Under the pieces are notes generated by a model that saw only the letters and a program-made list of their open reading frames with translations, had not been told where the DNA came from and did no database searches. The translations under genes and the position numbers were made by a program. Of a stretch of 45,240 bases of DNA, positions 7,898 to 16,682 are shown piece by piece. The stretch comes from Rhodocyclaceae bacterium (lineage in GTDB: Bacteria > Pseudomonadota > Gammaproteobacteria > Burkholderiales > Rhodocyclaceae): assembly GCA_003963315.1 (NCBI GenBank), contig RXJP01000039.1, positions 37,616 through 82,855 on the forward strand, given 5' to 3'. Numbering within the stretch: position 1 is the stretch's first letter; each line of letters opens with the position of its first letter.

Positions 7898-8313
7898 TGC
7901 TGTGGGTCAAAGTGTTCCATATCTTTTTTGTGGTGAGCTGGTTCGCCGGGCTGTTCTATCTGCCCCGCATCTTCGTGAACCTCGCCCTGTGCGGCAACGA
8001 GCACAGTGCCGTGCGTGAGCGCCTGCTGCAGATGGCCCATAAGCTCTATCGCTTCGTCACTCCCATCGGCGCCCTGGCGGTGGGCTTCGGTTTCTGGCTC
8101 TGGTTTGGCTTTGGTTTTTCCGGCGGCTGGCTCCACGCCAAGACCGGCGTCGTGCTGCTCCTGGTGGCCTACCACCTGAGCTGCGGCGTGCTGCTGCGCC
8201 GCTTCGCCGCCGGCCGCAATACCCGCAGCCATGTCTGGTTCCGCGTCTTCAATGAAATCCCGGTGCTGGCCCTGCTGACCATTCTGATTCTCGTCGTGGT
8301 GAAACCCTTCTGA
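7897..8313 (+). CDS. hemJ: HemJ-like protoporphyrinogen IX oxidase / CopD-clan membrane protein
   Basis: This 138-residue membrane protein has four predicted helices. It opens MLWVKVFHIFFVVSWFAGLF and continues with YLPRIFV, close to the HemJ (UPF0093) pattern. His8 and Lys82 (in WLHAK) occupy the places of the conserved His and Lys reported as essential in HemJ. HemJ oxidises protoporphyrinogen IX to protoporphyrin IX near the end of heme synthesis. The window also carries hemL and hemE, though not in this operon. A general CopD-family role is the alternative. It overlaps both neighbours by one base. Confidence 0.75.
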   Translation: MLWVKVFHIFFVVSWFAGLFYLPRIFVNLALCGNEHSAVRERLLQMAHKLYRFVTPIGALAVGFGFWLWFGFGFSGGWLHAKTGVVLLLVAYHLSCGVLLRRFAAGRNTRSHVWFRVFNEIPVLALLTILILVVVKPF

Positions 8314-9497
8314 TGGCAACCCTCGTGCGCAAGGCGCCCCCCCGTAACGAACAATTCTTCGCCCCCTGCCCCCGCGGCCTCGAGCCCCTGTTGGCGGAGG
8401 ACCTGGCCGGCGTCGAGGCCGGCAATATCCAGATCGTCCCCAGCGGCGTGGGTTTCACCGGCAGTTGGGAAACCTGCTACCGGGTGAACCTCGAATCCCG
8501 CATCGCCACCCGGGTGCTGTGGCGCCTGGCGGGCGGACCCTATCGCAACGAAACCGATGTGTACCGCCTGGCCTACGACATTCCCTGGCCGCGCCTGTTC
8601 GCCGTGGACAACACCATTCGCGTCTACGTCACCGCCCAGCGCTCGCCCCTGAAGAGCCTGGAGTACATCACCCTCAAGGTGAAAGACGCGGTGTGCGACC
8701 GTTTCCGCGACGAAACCGGCTCCCGTCCCAGCATCAACACCAAGGAACCGGACATCCGCATCCACTTGTTCCTCAATGAACAACAAGCCACCCTGTATCT
8801 GGATACCTCCGGCGAACCCCTCTACCAGCGCGGCCACAAGGTGGCCAAGGTGGAAGCGCCCCTCAAGGAAAACCTGGCGGCGGGCATCCTCCGCCTGTCC
8901 GGCTGGAAGCCCGGCATGGCCTTGTTCGATCCCATGTGCGGCAGCGGCACTTTCCTGCTGGAGGCGGCCCAGATGAGCCTGGGCGACGCGCCTGGGTTGT
9001 CGCGGGATGCCGGCGGTTTCGGCTTCCAGCGCCTGAAGCATTTCGACGCCGCCCTGTGGAAGCGCCTGCGTTTCGAGGCGGCGGACAACCGCATTTCCGT
9101 GGGCAGCCTGCCCATCTGGGGCTCCGACATATCCGCCGATGCGGTGTCCCGCGCCCGGCAGAACCTGGCCCATGCCGGCTATGACGATCTGATCCAACTC
9201 GGCCAGGCCGATCTGTTGCAAGTATCGCCCCCCGCGCCGGAAGGCGTCATGGTGACCAACCCGCCCTACGGCGAACGCCTCAGCGACGACGACTACCTGG
9301 CCCAGTTCTATCCCAAACTGGGCAGCGTGCTGAAGCAACGTTTCGCCGGCTGGACCTGTTGTTTCCTCACGGCGGACGAACGGCTGCCCAAGGGCCTGGG
9401 CCTCAAGCCCAAGCGCAAGACGCCGCTGTTCAACGGTAACCTGGAGTGTCGCTTGTACACCTTCCCCATGGTGGCGGGCACGGCGCGGAACCTGTAA
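8313..9497 (+). CDS. THUMP-domain SAM-dependent RNA methyltransferase, RlmL N-half family
   Basis: A 394-residue predicted 23S rRNA guanine-N2 methyltransferase. The N-terminal ferredoxin-like and THUMP region spans roughly residues 1-160 and includes PDIRIHLFLNEQQATLYLD. The SAM-binding motif is FDPMCGSGTFLLEAA, and the N2-methylating motif is NPPYGERL. Length and layout match the N-terminal half of E. coli RlmL, which makes m2G2445; the second RlmK-like half is absent, as in many betaproteobacteria. It is translationally coupled to hemJ (TGATG) and convergent with the CBS gene; a small GC hairpin with a TATA core at 9504-9520 lies between them. Confidence 0.87.
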   Translation: MATLVRKAPPRNEQFFAPCPRGLEPLLAEDLAGVEAGNIQIVPSGVGFTGSWETCYRVNLESRIATRVLWRLAGGPYRNETDVYRLAYDIPWPRLFAVDNTIRVYVTAQRSPLKSLEYITLKVKDAVCDRFRDETGSRPSINTKEPDIRIHLFLNEQQATLYLDTSGEPLYQRGHKVAKVEAPLKENLAAGILRLSGWKPGMALFDPMCGSGTFLLEAAQMSLGDAPGLSRDAGGFGFQRLKHFDAALWKRLRFEAADNRISVGSLPIWGSDISADAVSRARQNLAHAGYDDLIQLGQADLLQVSPPAPEGVMVTNPPYGERLSDDDYLAQFYPKLGSVLKQRFAGWTCCFLTADERLPKGLGLKPKRKTPLFNGNLECRLYTFPMVAGTARNL

Positions 9498-9524
9498 CGC
9501 CCCCGGCGGGTATACCGCCCAAAC

Positions 9525-9962
9525 TCAACGCAGGTTGTTGGCCACGTACTCCGCGTGGCGCTCGATCTCGTCGGCGCCGGCCAGCTCTTCCGGCAGGGCG
9601 TCGCGGATGGAAAACACGCCGATGGGCCGGTTGTTCCTGTCCACCACCGGCATGTGTCGGAAACCATACTCCCGCATGGTGAACAAGGCATAGGAAACCG
9701 GCATGTCGCCTCGGGCGCAAATGGGTTTCGGCGTCATGATCTCGCCAACCCGGGTTGTGTCAGGGGTGCGGGACTCGGCGATCACCTTGTTGAGGATGTC
9801 CCGCTCGGTGACGATGCCCACCAAACCCGTTGCATCCAATACCAGGGCGCTGCCGCAGCGGGCTTGCGCCATGAGCACGGCGCTGCGCTGAACGGTATCG
9901 TCGGGGGATACGGTGAGCAGGGTTTGCTGGGGAAGCGCGGAAGCAAGCGTGCGTTGCGGCAT
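9525..9962 (-). CDS. CBS-domain protein
   Basis: A 145-residue cytoplasmic protein made of two CBS repeats. The first contains VSPDDTVQRSAVLMAQARCG and GLVGIVTERDIL; the second begins VGEIMTPKPICARGDM and contains GFRHMPVVDRNNRPIGVFSI. Such tandem domains bind adenosine nucleotides and act as sensors or regulatory partners; no catalytic domain is attached. The ATG at 9962 is preferred over an upstream one at 9995 because AGGAG lies about eight bases before it. The target is unknown. Confidence 0.87.
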   Translation of the reverse strand: MPQRTLASALPQQTLLTVSPDDTVQRSAVLMAQARCGSALVLDATGLVGIVTERDILNKVIAESRTPDTTRVGEIMTPKPICARGDMPVSYALFTMREYGFRHMPVVDRNNRPIGVFSIRDALPEELAGADEIERHAEYVANNLR

Positions 9963-10175
9963 GGCGAATCTCCTGGGCGGCGGGACGGTTGCCATTTTGC
10001 GCCCGAATTGGACCAGGTCAACGGGCCGTTCCCCATCTTTCGCGCAATCGAAAAGTCTTTATCTCCGTCAAGGAAATGGCGGCCAAGTTGCGGGAACATT
10101 GCCCATGCCGGATGCCCGCATGGCAGGCCCTTGGAGGTATGCTATGAGCAAATTGGGGACATAAAAATACCCCTC

Positions 10176-10203
10176 TATGTAGAATGGCAATTTCCACTAC
10201 ATA
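10176..10203. promoter_or_regulatory. Inverted repeat upstream of the PAS-chemotaxis pair
   Basis: TATGTAG (10176-10182) and CTACATA (10197-10203) form a perfect 7-bp inverted repeat with a 14-base spacer, 34 bases before the GTG start of the PAS gene, in the AT-rich part of a 274-base divergent intergenic region. It could be an operator or a leader hairpin. No matching regulator is known to me and chance is possible. Confidence 0.3.
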
Positions 10204-10236
10204 CGAAATATCCGCGCAGCAGAAGAGGAGAGCAGC

Positions 10237-10755
10237 GTGAAAAACCAGGTACAACCCAACAACCATGAGAAGGTCATGCGCGAGGAGGATTTCATTGTCT
10301 CCAAGACCGATCTCAAGGGCCGCATCACCTACGGCAACCGGATATTCATCGAATTCTCCGGTTACAGCGAACCCGAGTTGATCGGCACGCAACACAACAT
10401 CATCCGCCACCCCGACATGCCCCGGGGCGTTTTCAAGTTCCTCTGGGACACCCTCGGTGCCCGCCAGGAATGCTTCGCCTATGTCAAGAACCTGGCGAAG
10501 GACGGCAGCTTCTATTGGGTGTTCGCCAATGTGACGCCCGACTACGATGCCGCTGGCCAGGTCACCGGTTATTTCTCCGTGCGCCGCAAGCCGAAAAAGG
10601 CCGCCCTGGATGTGATGACCGATGTCTACAAGACGATGCTGGCGGAAGAACGCCGTGCCGGCCCCAAGGACGCCTGCCAGGCCTCCCTCACCTGGCTGAC
10701 CAATGTGCTGCAACAGAAGGATGTGTCCTATGAAGAATTTATCCTTTCGCTCTAA
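10237..10755 (+). CDS. Aer-type PAS protein (CetB-like energy-taxis sensor)
   Basis: A 172-residue cytoplasmic protein that is essentially one PAS domain plus a short helical tail. The core follows the FAD-binding Aer pattern: [21 protein letters not shown], then [21 protein letters not shown] and [14 protein letters not shown]. In E. coli Aer this domain is fused to a chemoreceptor. Here it is a separate protein whose gene overlaps the next gene, a membrane chemoreceptor, by 26 bases. That is the arrangement of the Campylobacter CetB/CetA energy-taxis pair. The GTG start at 10237 is supported by GAAGAGGAG just upstream. FAD binding is inferred from the family, not shown. Confidence 0.85.
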   Translation: MKNQVQPNNHEKVMREEDFIVSKTDLKGRITYGNRIFIEFSGYSEPELIGTQHNIIRHPDMPRGVFKFLWDTLGARQECFAYVKNLAKDGSFYWVFANVTPDYDAAGQVTGYFSVRRKPKKAALDVMTDVYKTMLAEERRAGPKDACQASLTWLTNVLQQKDVSYEEFILSL

Positions 10756-12205
10756 GACGATCCTCCTGGTCGTCTTTTTCAACCTGGTGATCGCCGGGGT
10801 CGGCCTGGCCGCCATGGCTTTCCATGATTGGCCGGCACCGGACTGGATCGTCGGCCTGGTGGTATTGACGGTGACGGTGGGCATCAGTCTCATGTACCTG
10901 CGCACCCTGCGCATCACCTATGCCCCGACGGCGGATATCGACCGGGTGGCCAAGGCCATCAGCCTGGGCCACCTGGGCCATCGCATCGTCGGCGTGCCGC
11001 CCGAGGCGGAGATGGCCAACCTGTGTTGGGCCATCAACGATATGTTGGATCAACTGGAAACCTGCTTCCGGGAGCAACGCACCGCCCTGGATTACGCGGG
11101 GCAGGGCAAGCTGTTCCGCCGTACCCAACCGGGCGGCTTGCACGGGGTGTTCCATGACGCCCTGGACGGCGCCAACCGCTCCCTGGATATCCTCAACAAC
11201 AACTACAAGCAGGAGTTGAAGAACCGTTTGACCTCCCGCCTGGGCCAGCTCAACTCATCCAACCTGCTGAGCAATATGCGGACGAACCAGGACGACCTGC
11301 GCGGCATTTCCTCCGCCACCGACGAACTGGAACGCTTGGCCCAGAAGAATGCCGAGGACGCCGAGCGCAGCCGGGATTCCATGATCCAGGTATCCGCCAG
11401 CCTCAACGACATCATCGGCAAGGTGGAAGTCACCAACACCGCCATCGAACAGCTCAATGCCCGCAGCGGCGAAATTACGCAAACCGTGGAGCTGATCAAG
11501 ACCATCGCCGACCAGACCAACCTGCTCGCCCTCAATGCCGCCATCGAAGCGGCCCGGGCCGGGGAGCACGGCCGCGGCTTTGCCGTGGTGGCCGACGAGG
11601 TGCGCAAGCTGGCGGAAAACACCATCAAGGCCTCGGCCGAGATCGGCGGCGTCATGGGCAGTCTCAACCAGGATGCCCAGCAGATGCTGGATGACGCCCG
11701 CCAGATGAAGACCCTGGCCGACGCTTCGCGGGACAGCGTTGCCGAGCTGGAGCAACGCTTCACCACCTTTGCCGATTCCGCCCGGGAATCCCTGGTGCGC
11801 ATCGGCTATGTGCACGACATCAGTTTCACTTCCCTGGCCAAGGTGGACCACGTGGTGTACAAGCAGAACGCCTATCTGGCGGTGAACCGCGGTGCCGGCT
11901 CAGACGAAGCCAAGGCCGTGTCGGTGGATGAGCACAACTGCCGTTTCGGCAAATGGTTCGAGTCGGATGCCGGCGCCATCTTCAAGAAATACGGCGCCTA
12001 CCAGCGCATGGCGACGCCCCATGCCGGGGTACACCGCAACATGCACGAAGCCATGGCCTGCTTGAACCAGGGTTGGGAGAGCCATCTCGACGTGCAGGAA
12101 AAAATGTATCGGGCCTTCGAAGCGGCGGAAAGCGCCAGCGACGAAATCATGGCCTTGCTGGATGAGGTGGTGCGGGAGAAGCACGGCGCCGCTGCCGCCG
12201 GCTAG
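10730..12205 (+). CDS. Membrane chemoreceptor with C-terminal CZB zinc-binding domain (CetA-like)
   Basis: A 491-residue methyl-accepting chemotaxis protein. Two hydrophobic segments near residues 10-30 and 40-58 are joined by only a few residues (HDWPAPDW), so there is no periplasmic ligand domain. A HAMP-like region follows, then the coiled-coil signalling domain with the tip [20 protein letters not shown] and [14 protein letters not shown]. The last 120 residues are a chemoreceptor zinc-binding domain with the expected Cys and His residues ([20 protein letters not shown]). The ATG at 10730 lies inside the end of the PAS gene, implying coupled translation; the PAS protein probably supplies the sensory input this receptor lacks. 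Confidence 0.9.
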   Translation: MKNLSFRSKTILLVVFFNLVIAGVGLAAMAFHDWPAPDWIVGLVVLTVTVGISLMYLRTLRITYAPTADIDRVAKAISLGHLGHRIVGVPPEAEMANLCWAINDMLDQLETCFREQRTALDYAGQGKLFRRTQPGGLHGVFHDALDGANRSLDILNNNYKQELKNRLTSRLGQLNSSNLLSNMRTNQDDLRGISSATDELERLAQKNAEDAERSRDSMIQVSASLNDIIGKVEVTNTAIEQLNARSGEITQTVELIKTIADQTNLLALNAAIEAARAGEHGRGFAVVADEVRKLAENTIKASAEIGGVMGSLNQDAQQMLDDARQMKTLADASRDSVAELEQRFTTFADSARESLVRIGYVHDISFTSLAKVDHVVYKQNAYLAVNRGAGSDEAKAVSVDEHNCRFGKWFESDAGAIFKKYGAYQRMATPHAGVHRNMHEAMACLNQGWESHLDVQEKMYRAFEAAESASDEIMALLDEVVREKHGAAAAG

Positions 12206-12207
12206 GG

Positions 12208-12242
12208 GCGGTAGGGCGCCGCCTAGCGCAGCGCCTTACCGC
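12208..12242. terminator. Hairpin between two convergent chemoreceptor genes
   Basis: Arms at 12208-12219 and 12231-12242 pair over 12 bases with one mismatch around an 11-base loop. There is no T-run on either side, so it is at best a weak bidirectional terminator, but its place between two converging genes fits that role. Confidence 0.5.
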
Positions 12243-12252
12243 GCCATGGCTA

Positions 12253-13377
12253 TCAAGGCCGGCCGCAGAGCAGGTTCGGGTGTTCTTCGCCGTAGGTGGC
12301 AACGACTTCCAGGGCCTTGACCACATCCAGGCTGGCCGTTTCCATGCGGGCAACGGCTTCTATGCCCTTCGAGGCATCACCGCTGCGCAGGGCCGTCAGG
12401 GCCTCCTTGGCGGCGCGGTGCACCTGGGCGTGGGGAGCATCCATCTCCCGGTAACCCGGCAGGGACGAATAACACTCCTTGCCTTCCCCTTCGTAATACC
12501 ACTGGCCCAAGCGGCAGCGCGTGTGGTCGGTGAGATCCCCCTCCCCCTTGTCGCTAAGGCCGAAGAAGGCCTTGTACACCTCGAACTTGAAGATCAGGTG
12601 GTCCACCTTGGCCACTTCCACGAAGCAGCGCAGGGTCGAGGCGGAGATGGTTTCCTCCATGCGGGAGGAAAGCCCAAGCAGTTTTTCCATGCTCTCCGTG
12701 GCGGCATTGCCTTCCTTGCTGAAGTTGCCCGCTTCTTCGGACAGGACAGTCATGCTCTCCGTGGCGGAGCCGGTGTCCTGCTGGATCAGTTTGACCAGCG
12801 TGGAGATTTCGCCGGTGGCATTGGTGGTGCGTTCCGCCAACTTGCGCACTTCGTCCGCCACCACGGCAAAACCGCGGCCCTGTTCCCCGGCGCGGGCCGC
12901 CTCGATGGCGGCGTTGAGGGCCAGCAGATTGGTCTGGTCGGCGATTTCCTTGATCAGGTTGACGATGTTGACGATCTGGGAGGCCCGGTTGGACAGGCTG
13001 GCCACGCTTTCCGCCGCAGCATGGGAGCGCCCGGAGAGCTGGTTGAGGTTGGCGGCGATCAGGCTGAGGGAGCTGCGGCTGCTGCCGGACACCGTGGCCG
13101 TGGTGGCCGCGTTTCCCCGCTCCTGCTGCATGTTGCCCGCCAGTTTGGCCAGGCTCTGCTGGCTGAGGGCGAAGGAACTGGAAAACTGGTCCAGATTGCG
13201 CACCAGGCTTTCATAGACGACATTGTTCGTGTTGGCCACGTTCAAGGACTGTTGGGCCCCATCCAGCGCCCGCTCCAATTCGGCGATCCGTTCCTGTTGT
13301 TCCCGCTCCCGCCTGCCCGCATCCGCCAGGGCCTGCTTGGTTTCCTGCAAGGCCTTTCTCGTTGCCGCACCGAACAT
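12253..13377 (-). CDS. Soluble chemoreceptor with C-terminal CZB domain
   Basis: A 374-residue methyl-accepting chemotaxis protein without membrane segments. Residues 1-50 are a charged coiled coil rich in Arg, Glu and Gln. The signalling domain contains [34 protein letters not shown] and the downstream methylation helix. The C-terminal 130 residues are a CZB domain: [17 protein letters not shown], then [15 protein letters not shown] and [12 protein letters not shown]. Such cytosolic receptors respond to internal cues; zinc or zinc-linked oxidant sensing is the proposed role of CZB. It converges on the CetA-like receptor gene. The two tails share layout but differ in sequence, so this is not a recent tandem duplication. 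Confidence 0.9.
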   Translation of the reverse strand: MFGAATRKALQETKQALADAGRREREQQERIAELERALDGAQQSLNVANTNNVVYESLVRNLDQFSSSFALSQQSLAKLAGNMQQERGNAATTATVSGSSRSSLSLIAANLNQLSGRSHAAAESVASLSNRASQIVNIVNLIKEIADQTNLLALNAAIEAARAGEQGRGFAVVADEVRKLAERTTNATGEISTLVKLIQQDTGSATESMTVLSEEAGNFSKEGNAATESMEKLLGLSSRMEETISASTLRCFVEVAKVDHLIFKFEVYKAFFGLSDKGEGDLTDHTRCRLGQWYYEGEGKECYSSLPGYREMDAPHAQVHRAAKEALTALRSGDASKGIEAVARMETASLDVVKALEVVATYGEEHPNLLCGRP

Positions 13378-13556
13378 GCACTTTCCCTTCTGGTTTGAAT
13401 GTGTGCCGCAAGGCGCGGCGACCTATGACCGGCAGGCAGACTCCTGCCATGCCCTTTGCCCTCCCGGCGGGAGAACAAAGGGCGCAATAGTACTTTAGTT
13501 AGTAAGGAAATAGTAAGGGCGGGAACCGCCCCAGGAGACGCCGGGCGTGAGCCCCT

Positions 13557-14693
13557 TCACACGATGTCGAGATGGCCGATGCCGGAATTGAGATCCTTGT
13601 CCTTGGAGTCCTGGCCGTGGAGTTTGATCATCAGGCGTACTTCGTTCATGGAATCGGCGAAGCGCAGGGCATCCTCGTAACTGATGCGTCCGGCCTCGTG
13701 CAGATCGAACAGGGCCTGGTCGAAGGTCTGCATGCCCATTTCCTTGGACTTCTTCATGATCTCCTTGATGCCGTGTACCTCGCCCTTCATGATCAGGTCG
13801 GAGATCAGGGGCGAGTTGAGCAGCACTTCCACCGCCGCCGCACGGCCCTTGCCTTCCTTCACCGGGATCAGGCGCTGGGAAATGATGCCCTTCAGGTTGA
13901 GGGATAAATCCATCAGCAACTGGGGACGACGCTCCTCGGGGAAGAAATTGATGATCCGGTCCAGGGCCTGGTTGGAGTTGTTGGCGTGCAGGGTGCCCAT
14001 GGCCAGGTGGCCGGTTTCGGCGAAGGCGATGGCATGTTCCATCACTTCCCGGTCGCGGATTTCGCCGATCAGGATCACGTCCGGCGCCTGGCGCAGGGTG
14101 TTCTTCAGGGCCGCTTCCCAGGAGTCGGTATCCACCCCCACCTCGCGCTGGGTGATGACGCAATTGCGGTGGTCGTGCACATACTCCACCGGGTCTTCGA
14201 TGGTGATGATGTGGCCGTAGCTGTTCTGGTTGCGGTAGCCGATCATGGCCGCCAGGGAAGTGGACTTGCCCGAACCGGTGCCGCCGACGAAGAGCACCAG
14301 GCCGCGCTTGGTCATCACTACATCCTTCAGCACCTGGGGCAGCTTGAGGTCGTCGAAGTCGGGAATGGACACATTGATGGTCCGCAGCACCATGCCCGTG
14401 CGCCCCTGCTGGACGAAGGCATTGACGCGGAAGCGGCCGATGCCCGCCGGCGAAATGGCGAAGTTGGATTCCTTGGTCGCCTCGAACTCGGCCGCCTGGC
14501 GGTCGTTCATGATGGAGCGGGCCAGCTCCAGGGTGTGCTGGGGCGTCAGGGGCTGGGTGGTGGCCGGCGTCATCTTGCCGTCGATCTTGATGGCCGGCGG
14601 AAAGCCCGCGGTGATGAACAAGTCCGAGCCCTTCTTCTGCACCATCATGGCCAGAAGTTGGTACATGAATTTCGTTGCTTCGTCGCGTTCCAT
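13557..14693 (-). CDS. pilU: Type IV pilus retraction ATPase PilU
   Basis: A 378-residue secretion ATPase of the PilT/PilU group that assists pilus retraction. Walker A is GGTGSGKS (137-144), the Asp-box region is HIITIEDPVEYVHD, Walker B is VILIGEIRDREVM and the His box is HLAMGTLHANN. Features separating it from PilT are the N-terminus MERDEATKFMYQLLAMMVQK, the DRIINFFPEERRPQL stretch and the longer hydrophilic C-terminus. It lies downstream of pilT on the same strand, 133 bases away, with a large palindrome and repeat fragments between them. Confidence 0.94.
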   Translation of the reverse strand: MERDEATKFMYQLLAMMVQKKGSDLFITAGFPPAIKIDGKMTPATTQPLTPQHTLELARSIMNDRQAAEFEATKESNFAISPAGIGRFRVNAFVQQGRTGMVLRTINVSIPDFDDLKLPQVLKDVVMTKRGLVLFVGGTGSGKSTSLAAMIGYRNQNSYGHIITIEDPVEYVHDHRNCVITQREVGVDTDSWEAALKNTLRQAPDVILIGEIRDREVMEHAIAFAETGHLAMGTLHANNSNQALDRIINFFPEERRPQLLMDLSLNLKGIISQRLIPVKEGKGRAAAVEVLLNSPLISDLIMKGEVHGIKEIMKKSKEMGMQTFDQALFDLHEAGRISYEDALRFADSMNEVRLMIKLHGQDSKDKDLNSGIGHLDIV

Positions 14694-14744
14694 AGTACTG
14701 CTCCAAACTTCAGCCGCGGATGCGGCTCACATCAATGGATTCCC

Positions 14745-14800
14745 CGCGAGGGGAGCTTGGCCTGCCCTGAGCTCGTCGAAGGGGGAGGGGTGGTTGTCAG
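14745..14800. repeat. Fragment of dispersed TCGTCGAAGG-type repeat between pilT and pilU
   Basis: CTGAGCTCGTCGAAGG followed by a G-rich tail resembles half of the repeats at 18087-18190 and 29504-29578. It has no second arm, so it is probably a decayed copy. Confidence 0.5.
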
Positions 14801-14807
14801 TTCGGCG

Positions 14808-14849
14808 ATAAAGACAACTTCCCTGGCTAGCCAGGGAAGTTGTCTTTAT
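14808..14849. terminator. 42-bp perfect palindrome at the 3' end of pilT
   Basis: Bases 14808-14849 form a perfect inverted repeat with no spacer (centre GCTAGC), 21 bp per arm. It contains the last codons and the TAG stop of pilT. A transcript would fold into a very stable hairpin, which could stop transcription, protect the 3' end of pilT mRNA or limit expression of pilU. Only a weak T-tract follows on either strand. Confidence 0.8.
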
Positions 14850-15870
14850 TCGCTGCTTTGCTGCGCGCTTCCGACGGCGACACGATGTTACGCCGCACCA
14901 GGTCTTGCAGGTTCTGGTCCAGGGTCTGCATGCCGAATTGCTGGCCGGTCTGGATGGCGGAATACATCTGGGCGATCTTGTTCTCGCGGATCAGGTTGCG
15001 GATGGCCGGGGTGCCGATCATGATCTCGTGGGCCGCCGCCCGGCCGGAACCGTCCTTAGTCTTGAGCAGGGTTTGCGAGATCACCGCGCGCAGGGATTCG
15101 GACAACATGGCCCGCACCATTTCCTTTTCCGCGGCGGGGAACACGTCCACGATCCGGTCCACCGTCTTGGCGGCGCTGGAGGTGTGCAGGGTGCCGAACA
15201 CCAGGTGGCCCGTTTCCGCGGCGGATAGGGCGAGACGGATGGTTTCCAGGTCGCGCATTTCCCCCACCAGGATCACGTCCGGGTCTTCCCGCAGGGCGGA
15301 GCGTAGGGCGTTGGCGAAGGACAAGGTGTGCGGCCCCACTTCCCGCTGGTTGATCAGGCACTTCTTCGATTCGTGCACGAATTCGATGGGGTCTTCCACG
15401 GTGAGGATGTGGCCGTGGTCGTTTTCATTGATGTCGTCCACCATGGCCGCCAGGGTGGTGGACTTGCCCGAGCCGGTGGGGCCCGTCACCAGCACGATGC
15501 CCCGGGGGGTGCGGGCGATTTCGGCGAAGATCTTGGGGGCGTTCAATTGCTCCAGGGACAGCACCTTGGAAGGAATGGTCCGGAACACCGCGCCGGCCCC
15601 CCGGTGCTGGACGAAGGCATTGACCCGGAAGCGGGCCAGGTTGGGCACCGAGAAGGAAAAGTCGATGTCCAGGTTCTCTTCATACACCTTGCGCTGGCCG
15701 TCGTTCATGATGTCGTACACCATGGCGTGCACGTCCTTGTGCTCCAGGGGCGGCAGGTTGATGCGTCGCACGTCGCCGTGCACCCGGATCATGGGCGGCA
15801 GTCCGGCGGAAAGGTGAAGGTCGGAAGCCTTGTTCTTGACGACGAAGGCGAGCAGTTCGGTGATGTCCAT
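14827..15870 (-). CDS. pilT: Type IV pilus twitching motility ATPase PilT
   Basis: A 347-residue hexameric ATPase that depolymerises type IV pili, powering retraction and twitching. Walker A is GPTGSGKS (130-137). The Asp box is HILTVEDPIEFVHE, Walker B is VILVGEMRDLETI, and the His box is HLVFGTLHTSSA. The conserved C-terminal AIRNLIRENKIAQMYS and MQTLDQNL are present. The ATG at 15870 gives the standard PilT opening MDITELLAFVVKNKASDLHL. It is divergent from yggS, a neighbourhood conserved in many Proteobacteria. Its final codons lie inside a 42-bp palindrome. Confidence 0.96.
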   Translation of the reverse strand: MDITELLAFVVKNKASDLHLSAGLPPMIRVHGDVRRINLPPLEHKDVHAMVYDIMNDGQRKVYEENLDIDFSFSVPNLARFRVNAFVQHRGAGAVFRTIPSKVLSLEQLNAPKIFAEIARTPRGIVLVTGPTGSGKSTTLAAMVDDINENDHGHILTVEDPIEFVHESKKCLINQREVGPHTLSFANALRSALREDPDVILVGEMRDLETIRLALSAAETGHLVFGTLHTSSAAKTVDRIVDVFPAAEKEMVRAMLSESLRAVISQTLLKTKDGSGRAAAHEIMIGTPAIRNLIRENKIAQMYSAIQTGQQFGMQTLDQNLQDLVRRNIVSPSEARSKAANKDNFPG

Positions 15871-15965
15871 GGAGGGTCCTTGCGGTGTGGTGCGCTGGGA
15901 TATACTCGTTTGCCAATTTCGCCCTTCGCTGCCGCCGGGCGCTGCGAATGATCGCAGGCCGCTAT

Positions 15966-16682
15966 ATGACAACAATCTCCACCAACTTGCAAGCCAATCT
16001 CCGCACGGTTCTGGCCCGTATTTCCGCCGCTTGCGGAAGCGCCGGACGTGATCCGGCAGGGGTGCGGCTGCTGGCGGTCTCCAAGACCTGGCCGGCGGAG
16101 GCGGTGCGGCAGGTCGCCGCCTGCGGCCAGCAGGCCTTCGGCGAAAACTACGTGCAGGAAGCAGTGGACAAGATCGTCGCCCTGGCCGACGTTCCGGGGT
16201 TGGAGTGGCACTTCATCGGCCCCCTGCAAAGCAACAAGACCCGGCCCGTGGCGGAGCACTTCCACTGGGTGCATTCCATCGACCGCCTCAAGATCGCCCA
16301 GCGGCTTTCGGAGCAGCGGCCCGATGCCTTGCCGCCGCTCCAGGTCTGCATCCAGGTGAACGTCAGCGGCGAGGAAAGCAAGAGCGGCTGCCCGCCGGAA
16401 GAAGCGCAAGCCCTGGCTCTGGCGGTGGCCGCCTTGCCCCGACTCACGCTGCGGGGCCTGATGGCCATCCCCGAACCCACCGAAAACATCCCCCTCCTGC
16501 GCAGCCGCTTCGCCCTGCTGCGACAATTGCAGCAAACCCTCAACAGCAAGGGGCTGGCCCTGGATACCCTGTCCATGGGCATGTCCCACGATCTTGAATC
16601 GGCCATCGCCGAAGGCGCCACCCTGGTGAGGGTGGGCACCGCGATTTTCGGCGAGCGCACTTACCCGAAGGAAACATCATGA
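15966..16682 (+). CDS. yggS: YggS family pyridoxal-phosphate homeostasis protein
   Basis: A 238-residue PLP-binding TIM-barrel protein of the PLPBP/YggS family, which buffers cellular PLP and affects amino-acid pools without known catalysis. Lys40 in LLAVSKTWPAEAV is the PLP lysine. HFIGPLQSNKTRPV and LSMGMSHDLESAIAEGATLVRVG are the family fingerprints, the latter holding the phosphate-binding Ser. The ATG at 15966 gives the usual length. Its stop overlaps the proC start by four bases (ATGA). Confidence 0.95.
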   Translation: MTTISTNLQANLRTVLARISAACGSAGRDPAGVRLLAVSKTWPAEAVRQVAACGQQAFGENYVQEAVDKIVALADVPGLEWHFIGPLQSNKTRPVAEHFHWVHSIDRLKIAQRLSEQRPDALPPLQVCIQVNVSGEESKSGCPPEEAQALALAVAALPRLTLRGLMAIPEPTENIPLLRSRFALLRQLQQTLNSKGLALDTLSMGMSHDLESAIAEGATLVRVGTAIFGERTYPKETS

